A stretch of DNA of 21,656 bases from JBEKLJ01 sp050010255 (GCA_050010255.1 JBEKLJ010000051.1:1-21656), one strand, 5' to 3'; counted from the first letter of the stretch, positions 1-8,279 are shown. Notes: generated by a model not told the origin, from the sequence alone. Made by a program: numbers and translations.

Positions 1-126
1 GTGGCGGCTCTGTTGCCGGCGGCCAGCCCCCAGCTCGTTAAGAAGGTGCTCGCGGAGATGAAGAAGACCGGCAAGGTTCGACTCGTGGGCCGCGGGCGTG
101 GCGCGCGGTGGGAGGTCATCCGATAG
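1..126 (+). CDS. C-terminal end of a possible winged-helix protein (partial)
   Basis: An open frame runs from the first base to a TAG at 124-126 and gives 41 residues. The window edge cuts it, so the GTG at base 1 need not be a start. The tail reads like the last helix and wing of a winged-helix DNA-binding domain: a basic helix containing LVKKVLAEMKKTGKV, then RLVGRGRGARW and a short strand. This pattern ends many transcriptional regulators and some helicase-associated or AlbA_2-type proteins. The protein cannot be named from so little. The following 180 bases carry no convincing gene. Confidence 0.5.
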   Translation: MAALLPAASPQLVKKVLAEMKKTGKVRLVGRGRGARWEVIR

Positions 127-308
127 GACCTGCGCCGCTCAGGAATCGTCGTACTCCCGGTCCGTCCCGCCGTTCTCGTGCGTCCAATGGCGGTGCGCCG
201 CGATCCACTGTGCGCCGGTGGGCGGCGGCGTGATGGGAGCACCGGACTATGCCGGTCGCTGATTCTCGTCGCCGGCCGCCAATCGAGCCCCGTGCCAACA
301 ACCGCCGT

Positions 309-821
309 TCACGCGCTCGCCGCGTGCGCACTCTTGGGATTAGTCAGTCCGGCCAGCAGGCGCCGGATTCCTGCAACATCGGCGCGTGGGCCCACGGTCA
401 GGCTGGCGCGAATGCGGTGAGGCGTCTTGAAGCCCTCTTCGGGCTGCCGGCGGGCAGTGGTGAGGCCGGTGAGCGACTGAGCGTCGCCGTATAACAGCCG
501 GGCGCGGGCTCCGGAGAGGACCTGGGGGCTGTTCGGCTTGAAGGCGTGAACGCACAGCGCCAGCTCTCCGGAGCGAAGCAAGCGCACGATTCGCTGCGCC
601 TGGGGGAGCGCAATTCGACACCAAAGCACGTTCTCGTCCAGGGAGAGGATGCAACTCTCCGTTTTGCTCTCGGCTATGGCGACAACGTCGCGGTCCGACG
701 GGCAACTGAAAGGGACCTCGGCAACGAAGTAGAGCAAAGCCTGATCGCGCATGCCAGCATTACAGAGCAGGCACGTCTTTCGCCACGGCGAGAAGTACGG
801 CAGCATGGTGCGGATCTGCAT
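309..821 (-). CDS. Hypothetical protein, 170 aa, downstream partner of the GIY-YIG gene
   Basis: I do not recognise a family. The ATG lies three bases after the stop of the upstream GIY-YIG gene, and GAGGAGA at that gene's end is well placed as a ribosome binding site, so the two are probably co-transcribed. The first ~120 residues look protein-like: an early CLLC pair (C-x2-C, possibly metal-binding or structural), alternating hydrophobic stretches such as ALLYFVAEVPF, and further scattered Cys residues. The last ~50 residues are Arg/Ala/Pro-rich and look less ordered. No signal peptide or membrane segment is evident. The function is unknown. A link to DNA handling is only suggested by the neighbour. 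Confidence 0.55.
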   Translation of the reverse strand: MQIRTMLPYFSPWRKTCLLCNAGMRDQALLYFVAEVPFSCPSDRDVVAIAESKTESCILSLDENVLWCRIALPQAQRIVRLLRSGELALCVHAFKPNSPQVLSGARARLLYGDAQSLTGLTTARRQPEEGFKTPHRIRASLTVGPRADVAGIRRLLAGLTNPKSAHAASA

Positions 822-823
822 GG

Positions 824-1168
824 TCAGTTCTCCTCGATCGAGTTGAATCGCCTTCCGGCGCCATCCAGGCGGCGGCGCTCCAGTCGCCCGTTGCCGGCAG
901 GATCGAGCTCGCCCACGAGCCGGCTTTGACGGGCAAGCCGGTCAGCAGGAACACAGAGCTCGAAGCTGAAGCCCGTCGGAAGCCTGGATGTCAGGAACGT
1001 GTCCGTTTCCTGGAGGTGCTCCAGCAGCCGAGCCTGGATGTTGCCGGTTTCCCCGATGTAAATCCACTCCCGGGAATTCGAAAGGCCGTAAACGCCCGAA
1101 GAGGCGGGCGCATCCCTTTGGATCGCCGCGGTCTTGAACACCCGCGCCACACAGTTTTGAAATGGCAT
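824..1168 (-). CDS. GIY-YIG domain protein
   Basis: This 114-residue protein carries a short GIY-YIG nuclease fold near its N-terminus. The first strand contains GVYGLSN (the GIY element, residues ~25-31) and the second WIYIGETGN (the YIG element, ~36-44). The downstream helix has the expected Arg (QARLLEHL) and a His. A Glu late in the protein (for example in VGELDP) could supply the metal-binding acid. Small stand-alone proteins of this superfamily (UPF0213/YhbQ-like and others) are usually 80-110 residues. The C-terminal ~30 residues are basic and low in complexity. The start has no clear Shine-Dalgarno sequence. It probably forms a two-gene operon with the following 170-residue gene. Whether it is an active nuclease cannot be told from sequence. 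Confidence 0.75.
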   Translation of the reverse strand: MPFQNCVARVFKTAAIQRDAPASSGVYGLSNSREWIYIGETGNIQARLLEHLQETDTFLTSRLPTGFSFELCVPADRLARQSRLVGELDPAGNGRLERRRLDGAGRRFNSIEEN

Positions 1169-1245
1169 TTAGTTCCCGCGCCTAAGCGCTGCCGCGCGTC
1201 CCGGCCTCGCCCCCGAGCTCCATTCCAGCGCCGGCCGCGCCGCCC

Positions 1246-2919
1246 TCACGCCGGGACCCAGTTGTGGCGCTCGAGGATGGGCTTGGGTTCGTAGGTCAGA
1301 CCTCGCGCCAGGCGCTTTTCTTCGCGAATTGTGGTCCAGAGCAGAATGGGGCCGAGCAGCCGGGCAGTAACGCGCGAGACCAGGCCGAATTCGCGGCCGA
1401 TTTCCTGGCGGAGATCCCGGATTCGCTCGCTGAGGGCCGGATTGGTGCTCTTCAGGCGCTTCTCCATCGCCCAGAGCAGGGCGCTGTGAGCGCCGCCCAA
1501 CGAGCGCGCCTCCCACTCGAACCGCTCGCGGATGCGCGCATCGGGATGGTTTCTGTAACGCTTCCAGCCTTCGAGCGTGGTGCGGCAGATGCGGTACAGA
1601 CTCGGGCCGTTGCGCTCGAAGTCCCACCGAAAGGCCCAATCCAGCCAGCGCTTGGAATCCTCGCGCGAGATGGCGGCGTGACGGAAGTTGAACTTGTCCT
1701 GGCCGTGGATGTCGGCCAGGTCGACGTCCTCGAGCATGCGGCCTTGGCCGAGCATCTCGGAGTAGAGCGGGGTTCCGGGAACCGGCGTATAGAGCATGAA
1801 CTGGTGGAAATCGGCGTCGTGGGCCACGGCATGCTCGATCTCCTCCCGAATGTTGTCGGGCGTGTGGTGCTCCAGGCCGACGATCGTCGAGCCGAGCAGC
1901 TTGATGCCGTGGGAGCGCAACTCACGCGCGAGCTTCAGGGTATCGGCGCCTTGGAGCTTGTCGTAGACGGCGTGCGGCGACTCCAGTCCCATCCAGATCC
2001 AGGAAACGCCCAGCTCCACCAGTTCCTCGATGGAGTACTTGCGGATGGCGTTGGCCGAGGAGAACACGTACAGCGTCCAGGCCTTGCCCGCGGCCTTCAT
2101 GCAGTCGAGGAGTTCGAGGGCGCGCTGGCGGTACAGCAGGAAATTCTCGTCCATGATGAAGAACGAGCGGACGTGGAGGGCCGACTCAGCCTCGCTCATC
2201 ACGCGAAACAGTTCCTCGCCGGTCTCGTAAAAATTTAGGAACTTGCCCTTGCCGCCGAAGAACGAGGAGGTGGTGCAGAAGTTGCAGCCCATGGGGCAGC
2301 CCACCGATGGAATGATGGTCGCGGCGCTGGAGCCAGCTGGTTGAGGCACGCGAATGCCCATGGTCCGGGCGCCGAATCCCGACACAATGTGGGGATGGCG
2401 GATGGGCGCGTCCTCCTCTTCGCCCAGGTAGCGGCGCATCCAGGAAATGCCGTCGCCGCGCACGAAGTGGTCGGCGTCGACGATGTGCTCGATCCCCGGA
2501 ATCGCCGTGACGTGCCCGCCCACGATGATCACGGAGTGCGGCGACAGCCGGCGCACCATGCGGCACATCTCCCGCACTTTGCCGACGTTGACGATGATCG
2601 AGGAGATGCCGACTACGTCGTAGGCGTGCGTGGTGAGCTCCTGCGCGAAGACCTCGCGCGTGGGGAAGTCGAGCACCGCGCAGGGGGCGGAGATGTTCTC
2701 TTGGATCATCATGATGCCCCAGGAGCGGTGGAACATGCGCAGCGAAAACGCCCCCTGCTCGCGCGTCACCTGGTTGTGGTACAGCTCCATGGGGTTGATG
2801 CTGCGGCTGCCGAACTCGTCGTCGCGAGCGTACGGTCCGAACACCGAGGTAAGCAGAATGCTGGCGCCTGTGCCCTTGGGATGGCGTTCGGTTGGATGTC
2901 CGGCTGATTCGCCCATCAT
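1246..2919 (-). CDS. B12-binding domain radical SAM protein
   Basis: This 557-residue protein has the architecture of class B (cobalamin-dependent) radical SAM enzymes. An N-terminal Rossmann-like B12-binding domain (about residues 70-175) contains YDVVGISSIIVNV and IIVGGHV but no DxHxxG motif, as is usual for this class. The radical SAM barrel follows, with the [4Fe-4S]-binding CPMGCNFC at Cys208, Cys212 and Cys215. Later barrel motifs are ESPH, and STIVGLEHHT followed by the PGTPLY region. A ~150-residue C-terminal helical extension is rich in Arg and Trp. Enzymes of this class include methyltransferases acting on unactivated carbon and ring-forming enzymes such as BchE, and the substrate here cannot be read from sequence. 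AGAGG seven bases before the ATG at 2919 is a good ribosome binding site; a second ATG follows directly at 2916. No obvious biosynthetic partner lies beside it. Confidence 0.88.
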   Translation of the reverse strand: MMGESAGHPTERHPKGTGASILLTSVFGPYARDDEFGSRSINPMELYHNQVTREQGAFSLRMFHRSWGIMMIQENISAPCAVLDFPTREVFAQELTTHAYDVVGISSIIVNVGKVREMCRMVRRLSPHSVIIVGGHVTAIPGIEHIVDADHFVRGDGISWMRRYLGEEEDAPIRHPHIVSGFGARTMGIRVPQPAGSSAATIIPSVGCPMGCNFCTTSSFFGGKGKFLNFYETGEELFRVMSEAESALHVRSFFIMDENFLLYRQRALELLDCMKAAGKAWTLYVFSSANAIRKYSIEELVELGVSWIWMGLESPHAVYDKLQGADTLKLARELRSHGIKLLGSTIVGLEHHTPDNIREEIEHAVAHDADFHQFMLYTPVPGTPLYSEMLGQGRMLEDVDLADIHGQDKFNFRHAAISREDSKRWLDWAFRWDFERNGPSLYRICRTTLEGWKRYRNHPDARIRERFEWEARSLGGAHSALLWAMEKRLKSTNPALSERIRDLRQEIGREFGLVSRVTARLLGPILLWTTIREEKRLARGLTYEPKPILERHNWVPA

Positions 2920-3364
2920 CGGCGGTCCTCTTCAGTGCTGAGTTCGCGCTACGCCAGGACAACCGCGGCGGCTGTCCTTCCCGAACGGCTGTCCTTCTCG
3001 ACAGGCTCCGGAGCGGGTCCGGATCTCTGCCCGAAGGCGGCGCTTCGAACCCAACAGGACCCTCCTGGGTTTCGAGGTTGGCTAAGAGAATGGGTCCAGG
3101 TGGTCTGACTTAGCTCAGGCGGCCCGAAGAGGGAGTGGAAGCGCTCGGCTCAAGTCCATGATACCTCAATTCACCCGGATCGCAGAGTGGCCTGCTGCCC
3201 GACCAGTGGCTGCCATCGGAAAAGCGGGAGCCACAACTCCGGCGTTGCGTCCCGCGCCATGATCACCGGGCCGACGGGCGTCTCGCGCCATCCTGCGGAC
3301 TGCATCCTGCGGATTGCGCGCTGGCGCAGGGGGCCGCCGATGGGGTACCCTGTGCGCTTCAGGC
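2920..3364. other. Intergenic region between divergent genes; no gene seen
   Basis: These 445 bases separate the minus-strand radical SAM gene from the plus-strand transglutaminase-like gene and should hold both promoters. No reading frame in it looks protein-like. It contains an imperfect hairpin at about 3046-3074 (CGAACCC opposite GGGTTTCG, with an AGGA/TCCT inner stem). It also holds a near-perfect 14-base tandem duplication (ATCCTGCGGACTGC then ATCCTGCGGATTGC) at 3290-3317. A TACCCT at 3346-3351 could be a -10 element for the downstream gene, giving a leader of only a few bases. Confidence 0.6.
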
Positions 3365-3979
3365 ATGCCCCAGAATGGATTCCAGCGCACCGAGCTGGAG
3401 GTGCTGCGCCGGCTCAGCACTCCCTCCAAGATCCAGCGCTTTCTCGACTGCGAGGTGGCTTACAACACGGAGCCGCACGGAGCAACCTGCCGCTCGCCGC
3501 GCCGCGTGCTCCGCGACCGGCTGGCCTATTGCCTGGAAGGTGCGCTCTTTGCGGCGGCCGCCATGCGCGTGCAAGGCTTTCCGCCGCTGGTGCTCGACCT
3601 GGAGGCCGTGCGCGACGACGATCACGTGCTCGCGATCTACCGCCTGCGCGGGCACTGGGGCGCGGTAGCGCAGTCCAACTATTCGGGTCTGCGCTTCCGA
3701 GAGCCCATTTACCGCAGCTTGCGCGAGCTTGCGATTTCCTACTTCGAGGACTACTACAACCTCAAGGCCGAGAAGACCTTGCGCGGCTACTCCCGGCCCG
3801 TCAACCTGGCGCGCTTCGACCGCATCGCCTGGATGACCGCCGAGGAAGACCTGTGGGTGATTTCCGACTACCTGTTCACGGTGGCGCACCGCCCGCTGCT
3901 GCCCTCCGGGGCCGAGCGCCGGTTGGACCGCGTCGATGACCGCCTCTTTCGCGCGGGGTTGTTGGGGTCGGCACACTAA
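3365..3979 (+). CDS. Transglutaminase-like superfamily protein
   Basis: This 204-residue cytosolic protein resembles short bacterial transglutaminase/papain-fold proteins. The probable nucleophile is Cys56 in AYCLEGALFAAAAM, at the start of a helix. The probable general base is His87 in DDDHVLAIYR, which begins a strand. A conserved-looking block GHWGAVAQSNYSGLRFREPIYRS-type follows (about residues 95-118), then a C-terminal helical part (LAISYFEDYYN). I chose the ATG at 3365 because the residues before it (RAGAGGRRWG...) do not look conserved. The third catalytic residue is not certain. No signal peptide is present. Proteins of this type occur widely in Acidobacteriota without a known substrate, so the function could be peptidase, amidase or non-catalytic. 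It converges on the MFS gene with a 55-base gap. Confidence 0.7.
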   Translation: MPQNGFQRTELEVLRRLSTPSKIQRFLDCEVAYNTEPHGATCRSPRRVLRDRLAYCLEGALFAAAAMRVQGFPPLVLDLEAVRDDDHVLAIYRLRGHWGAVAQSNYSGLRFREPIYRSLRELAISYFEDYYNLKAEKTLRGYSRPVNLARFDRIAWMTAEEDLWVISDYLFTVAHRPLLPSGAERRLDRVDDRLFRAGLLGSAH

Positions 3980-4034
3980 GAGCCGCCGCCGCGCACGCCT
4001 CAGGCCCGGCTATCGGGAAGGACTTGCGGGGTCT

Positions 4035-5378
4035 TTACGCCGCGTCGTTGCCGGCCTCGCGCGCGGCGCGGCGCACATCCACGCGCGCCAGCACCACCAG
4101 CCCGGCCAGGAAGAACCCCGCCAGCGCCAGCGTGCCCGTCCGGTAGCTGCCCGTCGCCTGCACCAGGATGCCAAAGACCAGCGGGCACAGCCAGCTTGTG
4201 CCCTTCTCGCTGACCTCATAAACCGAGAAGTATTCGGCTTCCCTGCCTTTGGGGATCATCACCGAGAACAGCGAGCGGCTCAGCGCCTGACTGCCGCCCA
4301 GTACCAGCGCCACGACCGCCGCCATGAAGACGAACTGCGCGGTGGTGCGCACGAACGAGTACATCGACAGCGCCACGCCGGCCCACACCAGCGAGGCCAT
4401 CACCGCGCGCTGGGCGCCGATGCACGCCGCCACCCGGTTGAAGCCCATGGCGCCGAAGAAGCCCACGAACTGCGCCATGAGAATAATGCCCGCCAAGGGG
4501 CCTGGTTGGATGCCCAGCTCGCTGGCGCCGAACTGCCCGGCCAGCAGGATGACGGTCTGGATGGCGTCGTTGTAGAGCAGGTAGGCCAGCAGGAAGGTGA
4601 GCGTCTGGGGATACCGGCGCGCCTCGCGAAGCGTCTGCCAGAGCTGGCGCACGCTGGCGGCGACGGCGCTCTGGCCGCGCTCCAGCCGCCGCGCCGGGCG
4701 GCGGTTCCTCAGCGTGGCCAGCGGGATCAGGGTGAACAACGCCCACCAGGCGCCCGCCGAGGCCAGGCTAATGCGCACCGCTTGCCCCTCGCTCAGCCCC
4801 AGGGCCTCCGCCCGCAGGAACAGCAGCAGGTTGAGCGCCAGCAGCAGCCCGCCGCCGAGGTAGCCGACGCCCCAGCCCGTCGAAGAAACCCGGTCGCGAT
4901 CCTCGGGACTGGCGATCTCCGGCAGAAACGAGTTGTAGAGGACCACCGAGGCGCCGAAGGCCGTGTTCGCCACCAGGAACAGCAGCCCGGCCCGCAGGTA
5001 GGCGGCGCCCGTCAGCCAGTACATGGCGATGGTGGCGGCCGCGCCGAGGTAGGCGCACGCCCCCAGCATCTGCTTCTTGCGCGCGCTGTAATCAGCCAGC
5101 GCGGCCACCAGCGGCAGCGCCACCACTTGCAAGCCCGCGGCGGCCGCAATCAGGAAACTCCAGTAGGCGCGCACGGCCACCCGGATGCCGAAGGGGTGCA
5201 GGAAGCCCTGGGCGTCGGCCGAGGAGGGCGCCAGCGCCACCGTGATGTAGGGGCCGAGGAACACCGTCACCACGGTGGTGATGAACGCCGAGTTCGCCCA
5301 GTCGTAGACATACCAGCCGGCCTGCTCGCGGCGGCTGTGTGGCGCCGGCTGCGCGGAGACGCGGGCGTCTGTCATCAT
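4035..5378 (-). CDS. MFS transporter, Atg22/UMF1 family
   Basis: This predicted inner-membrane protein of 447 residues has about 12 membrane segments. The family signature is near the N-terminus (WYVYDWANSAFITTV, then VFLGPYITVAL). It is followed by the FLPEIASPEDRDRVS loop and GWGVGYLGGGLLLALN, both typical of the bacterial Atg22-like (UMF1) branch. Yeast Atg22 exports amino acids from the vacuole; the bacterial members have no settled substrate. The start is taken at 5378 because a TATAAG hexamer lies six bases upstream and nothing like a Shine-Dalgarno sequence precedes it, which fits a leaderless transcript. ATG codons at 5375 and 5411 are alternatives. It is divergent from the TonB-dependent receptor gene and shares its promoter region. 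Confidence 0.87.
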   Translation of the reverse strand: MMTDARVSAQPAPHSRREQAGWYVYDWANSAFITTVVTVFLGPYITVALAPSSADAQGFLHPFGIRVAVRAYWSFLIAAAAGLQVVALPLVAALADYSARKKQMLGACAYLGAAATIAMYWLTGAAYLRAGLLFLVANTAFGASVVLYNSFLPEIASPEDRDRVSSTGWGVGYLGGGLLLALNLLLFLRAEALGLSEGQAVRISLASAGAWWALFTLIPLATLRNRRPARRLERGQSAVAASVRQLWQTLREARRYPQTLTFLLAYLLYNDAIQTVILLAGQFGASELGIQPGPLAGIILMAQFVGFFGAMGFNRVAACIGAQRAVMASLVWAGVALSMYSFVRTTAQFVFMAAVVALVLGGSQALSRSLFSVMIPKGREAEYFSVYEVSEKGTSWLCPLVFGILVQATGSYRTGTLALAGFFLAGLVVLARVDVRRAAREAGNDAA

Positions 5379-5391
5379 TAAGTACTTATAC
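5379..5391. promoter_or_regulatory. Divergent promoter with palindrome TAAGTACTTA
   Basis: Only 35 bases separate the preferred starts of the MFS gene (5378, minus) and the receptor gene (5414, plus). On the minus strand a TATAAG (5385-5390) sits six bases before the MFS ATG. On the plus strand TTATAC (5386-5391) could be the receptor's -10. Both overlap the perfect 10-base palindrome at 5379-5388, which could bind a dimeric regulator. No good -35 element is visible for either direction. The assignment is by pattern only. Confidence 0.45.
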
Positions 5392-5413
5392 CCCGAGGCA
5401 GGCTCCGGCATCG

Positions 5414-7198
5414 ATGTCAGTCACTGGGCGCTTTATTCTTCTATTCACGCTCGCGGCGGCGGTCGCCGCGGCCCAGGTAGTCCGCAGGGACGAGGTGGTG
5501 GTCACCGGCGCCGCCGATCCCATCCCGCTGGATGAAGCGGACCGCTCGGTGGTCGTGCTGCCGGTCCAGGACCGCGCGCTGCTGGCGGGCTCCGTGGCCG
5601 ATCTGCTGCGGCTGGATCCCTCGCTCGATTTGCGCGGGCGCGTGCCCGACGGCGTGCAGACCGACCTCTCTATCCGCGGCGGCACCTTCGGGCAGACGCT
5701 GGTGCTGCTGAACGGCATGCGGCTGAACGATGTCCAGACCGGCCACCACAGCCTGGATCTGCCGCTCCCTTTGGAGGCCGTCTCGCGGGTCGAGGTGCTG
5801 CGCGGCGCCGGCTCGACGCTCTACGGTTCGGACGCCGTCGGCGGCGCGGTCAACATCGTCACGCAGCCGCCGGAAGCCACCGAGGCGCGGCTGCGCGTCG
5901 CCGCCGGCAACTTCGGAGTCAATCAGGAGAGCCTGCTCCTGGCCGGCGCATTCAGCCGCGGCGCCGGGCAACTGACCGCCTCCCGCGATTTCTCCTCCGG
6001 CTTCCGGCCCGACCGCGACTACCGCAACCTGACGCTGGCCGCGACCGGCTTCCTGCGCTCCGCGCTCGGCGGGACCAGCCTCGTCGCGGGTTACAGCGAC
6101 CGCCCCTTCGGCGCCGATCAGTTCTACGGCGACTTCGATTCCTGGGAGGACACCAAGACCTGGTTCGCTTCCATCCAGCAGGACCTCGGCGAGCGCACGC
6201 ACGCCGCCTTCGCCTTCCGGCGGCACAGCGACCTGTTCGTGCTCTACCGCTACCAGCCGGAGCTCTACACAAACCATCACGCCGACGAGACGTTCCAGGC
6301 TTCCGTGCGGCGCGGCGAGCCTCTGGCGGCGAACACCACCCTGAATTACGGCATCGAGGGCTTGACCGATTCAATCTTGAGCACCAACCTGGGCCGGCAC
6401 GAGCGCGGGCGCGCGGCGGTCTACGGCACGCTGGATTTTCGCGCGCTGAAGAGGTTCTCGTTCTCGATCGGCGCGCGCGAGGAGGTCTGGCGCCGGTTCT
6501 CGGGGGAGCTTTCCCCGACCATCGCCGGCGGCGCCTGGCTCTCGGAACATTGGAAGCTGCGCGCCAGCGCCAGCCGCGCCTTCCGCATCCCGACCTACAC
6601 CGAGCTGTACTACAGCGACCCCGCCAACATCGGCTCGCCCGAGCTGCGTCCCGAGCGGGCCTGGAGCTATGAGACCGGCGCGGACTGGTTCGGCCCCGGC
6701 TCCCTGCACGGATCGCTGACCGCGTTTCACCGGCGCGAAACCAACAGCATCGACTACGTGCGGCGGACCACCGCCGAGCCCTGGCGCGCCGTGAACATCG
6801 GCGAGCTCCGGTTCACCGGTGCGGAAGCCGCCTTCACGATGACGCCGGCCCGGGCCCAGCAGCTCGAGGTGCGCTACACGGCGCTCGCCGGCTCGCAGGC
6901 CGCGCTGAGCGGGCTGCTGTCGAAGTACGTCTTCAACTACCCCTCACACGCCGCCACGGTCGCCTGGCAGGCGGCCCTGCCACGCGGCCTGATCGCGCGC
7001 ACGCGGCTGGGCGTCGAGAACCGGCGTGGCCGCGCCCCTTACGCCGTCTGGGACGCGTACGCCGCCTGGACCGAGCGGCGCGTCCGCCCGTTCGTGCAGC
7101 TCACCAACCTCTCCGACGCCCGCTACGAGGAGATCGCCGGCGTCATCATGCCCGGCCGCGCAGTCGTAGGCGGCCTCGAGATCGCGCTGAAGCGATAG
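5414..7198 (+). CDS. TonB-dependent outer-membrane receptor, BtuB-like
   Basis: This 594-residue protein is predicted to be exported and to form an outer-membrane beta-barrel. A signal peptide (about residues 1-20, MSVTGRFILLFTLAAAVAAA) is followed by RRDEVVVTG, where TonB-box-like sequence is usual. The plug domain (about 25-150) holds the typical DLSIRGGTFGQTLVLLNG and VEVLRGAGSTLYGSDAVGGAVNI blocks. The barrel ends in a C-terminal strand (VVGGLEIALKR). Length and plug sequence are closest to BtuB/CirA-type receptors, so vitamin B12 or a siderophore is plausible, but specificity cannot be read. The start at 5414 places the signal peptide correctly; upstream codons in frame overlap the divergent gene. 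A B12-dependent enzyme lies 2.5 kb away. No B12 riboswitch is seen. Confidence 0.88.
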   Translation: MSVTGRFILLFTLAAAVAAAQVVRRDEVVVTGAADPIPLDEADRSVVVLPVQDRALLAGSVADLLRLDPSLDLRGRVPDGVQTDLSIRGGTFGQTLVLLNGMRLNDVQTGHHSLDLPLPLEAVSRVEVLRGAGSTLYGSDAVGGAVNIVTQPPEATEARLRVAAGNFGVNQESLLLAGAFSRGAGQLTASRDFSSGFRPDRDYRNLTLAATGFLRSALGGTSLVAGYSDRPFGADQFYGDFDSWEDTKTWFASIQQDLGERTHAAFAFRRHSDLFVLYRYQPELYTNHHADETFQASVRRGEPLAANTTLNYGIEGLTDSILSTNLGRHERGRAAVYGTLDFRALKRFSFSIGAREEVWRRFSGELSPTIAGGAWLSEHWKLRASASRAFRIPTYTELYYSDPANIGSPELRPERAWSYETGADWFGPGSLHGSLTAFHRRETNSIDYVRRTTAEPWRAVNIGELRFTGAEAAFTMTPARAQQLEVRYTALAGSQAALSGLLSKYVFNYPSHAATVAWQAALPRGLIARTRLGVENRRGRAPYAVWDAYAAWTERRVRPFVQLTNLSDARYEEIAGVIMPGRAVVGGLEIALKR

Positions 7199-7264
7199 CG
7201 CTTCCGCTTGCGTACGCGCCTCTTTTTGCCGGCAATCGGGGCGAATGTGTCCCAATTGGCCCGT

Positions 7265-7270
7265 TATAAT
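7265..7270 (+). promoter_or_regulatory. -10 element TATAAT for the acetyltransferase gene
   Basis: A perfect TATAAT ends six bases before the ATG at 7277. Transcription would therefore begin at or within a base or two of the start codon, giving a leaderless mRNA. No Shine-Dalgarno sequence and no clear -35 hexamer are present. Confidence 0.65.
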
Positions 7271-7276
7271 GCGGTC

Positions 7277-8242
7277 ATGGCCGCGCTGCCGGACACTCAG
7301 GCGCCCGAGCTGGTCGATCTCTGGCAGGTCCGCGTGGACGAGCTCGAGCCCCTGCTGGAGGAGGAAATCCTCGCCTGGCGCGAGCAGCTCGCCTGGGACT
7401 TCCGCGCCTCGGCCGATCTCGTCCGCCGCTTCATCGAGGTCCGCGCGCTCAGCGGTTTCGCCCTGCTGGCCGGGGGCGAGGTCGCCGGCTACGCCTATTC
7501 CGTTTCCGAGGAGCACAAGGGCCTCATTGGCGACCTCTATCTGCGCGGGAAGTTCCGCACCGCCGAGAACGAGCGCAGCCTGCTCGAAGCTGTGTTGGAG
7601 CGGCTCATGCCTACCCGCGGCATTCGCCGCGTCGAGGCGCAGTTGATGCTCGCTCGCGCCGACCCGCAACGCCAGCTCCCGGCGGCGCCTTACGGCTGCA
7701 TGCATCGACGCAACTTCATGCTCTACGACCTGGGCGGCGTCTCCCGCCTGCCTGTGCGCCGCGCCGCGGGCGTGCTCTTCGATCACTGGAGCGAACGCCG
7801 CCAGGACGAGGCCGCCCATCTCATCGCCGCCGCTTACCGCGGCCACATCGACAGCCAGATCAACGACCAGTACCGCTCGCCCGAGGGCGCTCGCCGCTTT
7901 CTTTTCAACATCGTCCAGTATCCCGGCTGCGGCGCCTTCTTCGAGCCCGCTGCCTGGGTGGCCTTGGACCCGGCGAGCAGCCGCGTGTGCGGGGTCTCCC
8001 TCACCAGCATGGTCGCCGAGGACGTCGGCCACGTCACCCAGATCTGCGTCTCGCCGGCCCTGCGCGGCCAGGGCGTCGGCTACGAGCTTCTGCGCCGGTC
8101 GCTGGAGTCGCTGGCGGAAACGGGTGCGCGAAGAGTCAGCCTCACCGTGACCACCGCCAACGAGAATGCCGTCCGGCTTTACGAGAACGTGGGCTTCAGG
8201 ACGCTGCACCACTTCCCAGCCTTCGTCTGGGAGGGGTTTTAG
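7277..8242 (+). CDS. GNAT acetyltransferase, probable tandem-domain
   Basis: This cytosolic protein of 321 residues ends in a clear GNAT domain. VTQICVSPALRGQGVGYELL carries the acetyl-CoA-binding R-x2-G-x-G/A signature (RGQGVG), followed by VTTANENAVRLYENVGF, the usual motif B. The N-terminal ~160 residues look like a degenerate first GNAT copy (GFALLAGGEVAGYAYSVSE, then GDLYL), so a tandem arrangement is likely. The acyl acceptor is unknown. The start at 7277 is chosen because TATAAT lies just upstream. The 52-base gap to the next gene has its own -10-like element, so the two acetyltransferase genes may be transcribed separately. Confidence 0.8.
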   Translation: MAALPDTQAPELVDLWQVRVDELEPLLEEEILAWREQLAWDFRASADLVRRFIEVRALSGFALLAGGEVAGYAYSVSEEHKGLIGDLYLRGKFRTAENERSLLEAVLERLMPTRGIRRVEAQLMLARADPQRQLPAAPYGCMHRRNFMLYDLGGVSRLPVRRAAGVLFDHWSERRQDEAAHLIAAAYRGHIDSQINDQYRSPEGARRFLFNIVQYPGCGAFFEPAAWVALDPASSRVCGVSLTSMVAEDVGHVTQICVSPALRGQGVGYELLRRSLESLAETGARRVSLTVTTANENAVRLYENVGFRTLHHFPAFVWEGF

Positions 8243-8279
8243 CCAGGTTTTCTCCCACGCCTTCGGCTGCGCCCTCTGC

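Noticed and set aside
1264..2238. Plus-strand frame (324 residues) opposite the radical SAM gene
   Set aside because: Antisense shadow of a well-supported enzyme; no recognisable motif.
3936..5381. Long plus-strand frame (481 residues) opposite the MFS gene
   Set aside because: It is an antisense shadow: composition is dominated by Arg, Gln, Gly and His, with no domain, while the opposite strand encodes a clear 12-segment transporter.
5380..5413. B12 riboswitch ahead of the BtuB-like receptor
   Set aside because: The leader is too short to hold a cobalamin aptamer and no B12-box-like sequence is seen.
6944..8212. Minus-strand frame (422 residues) opposite the receptor end and the acetyltransferase
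   Set aside because: Crosses two well-supported genes on the other strand and has shadow-like composition.
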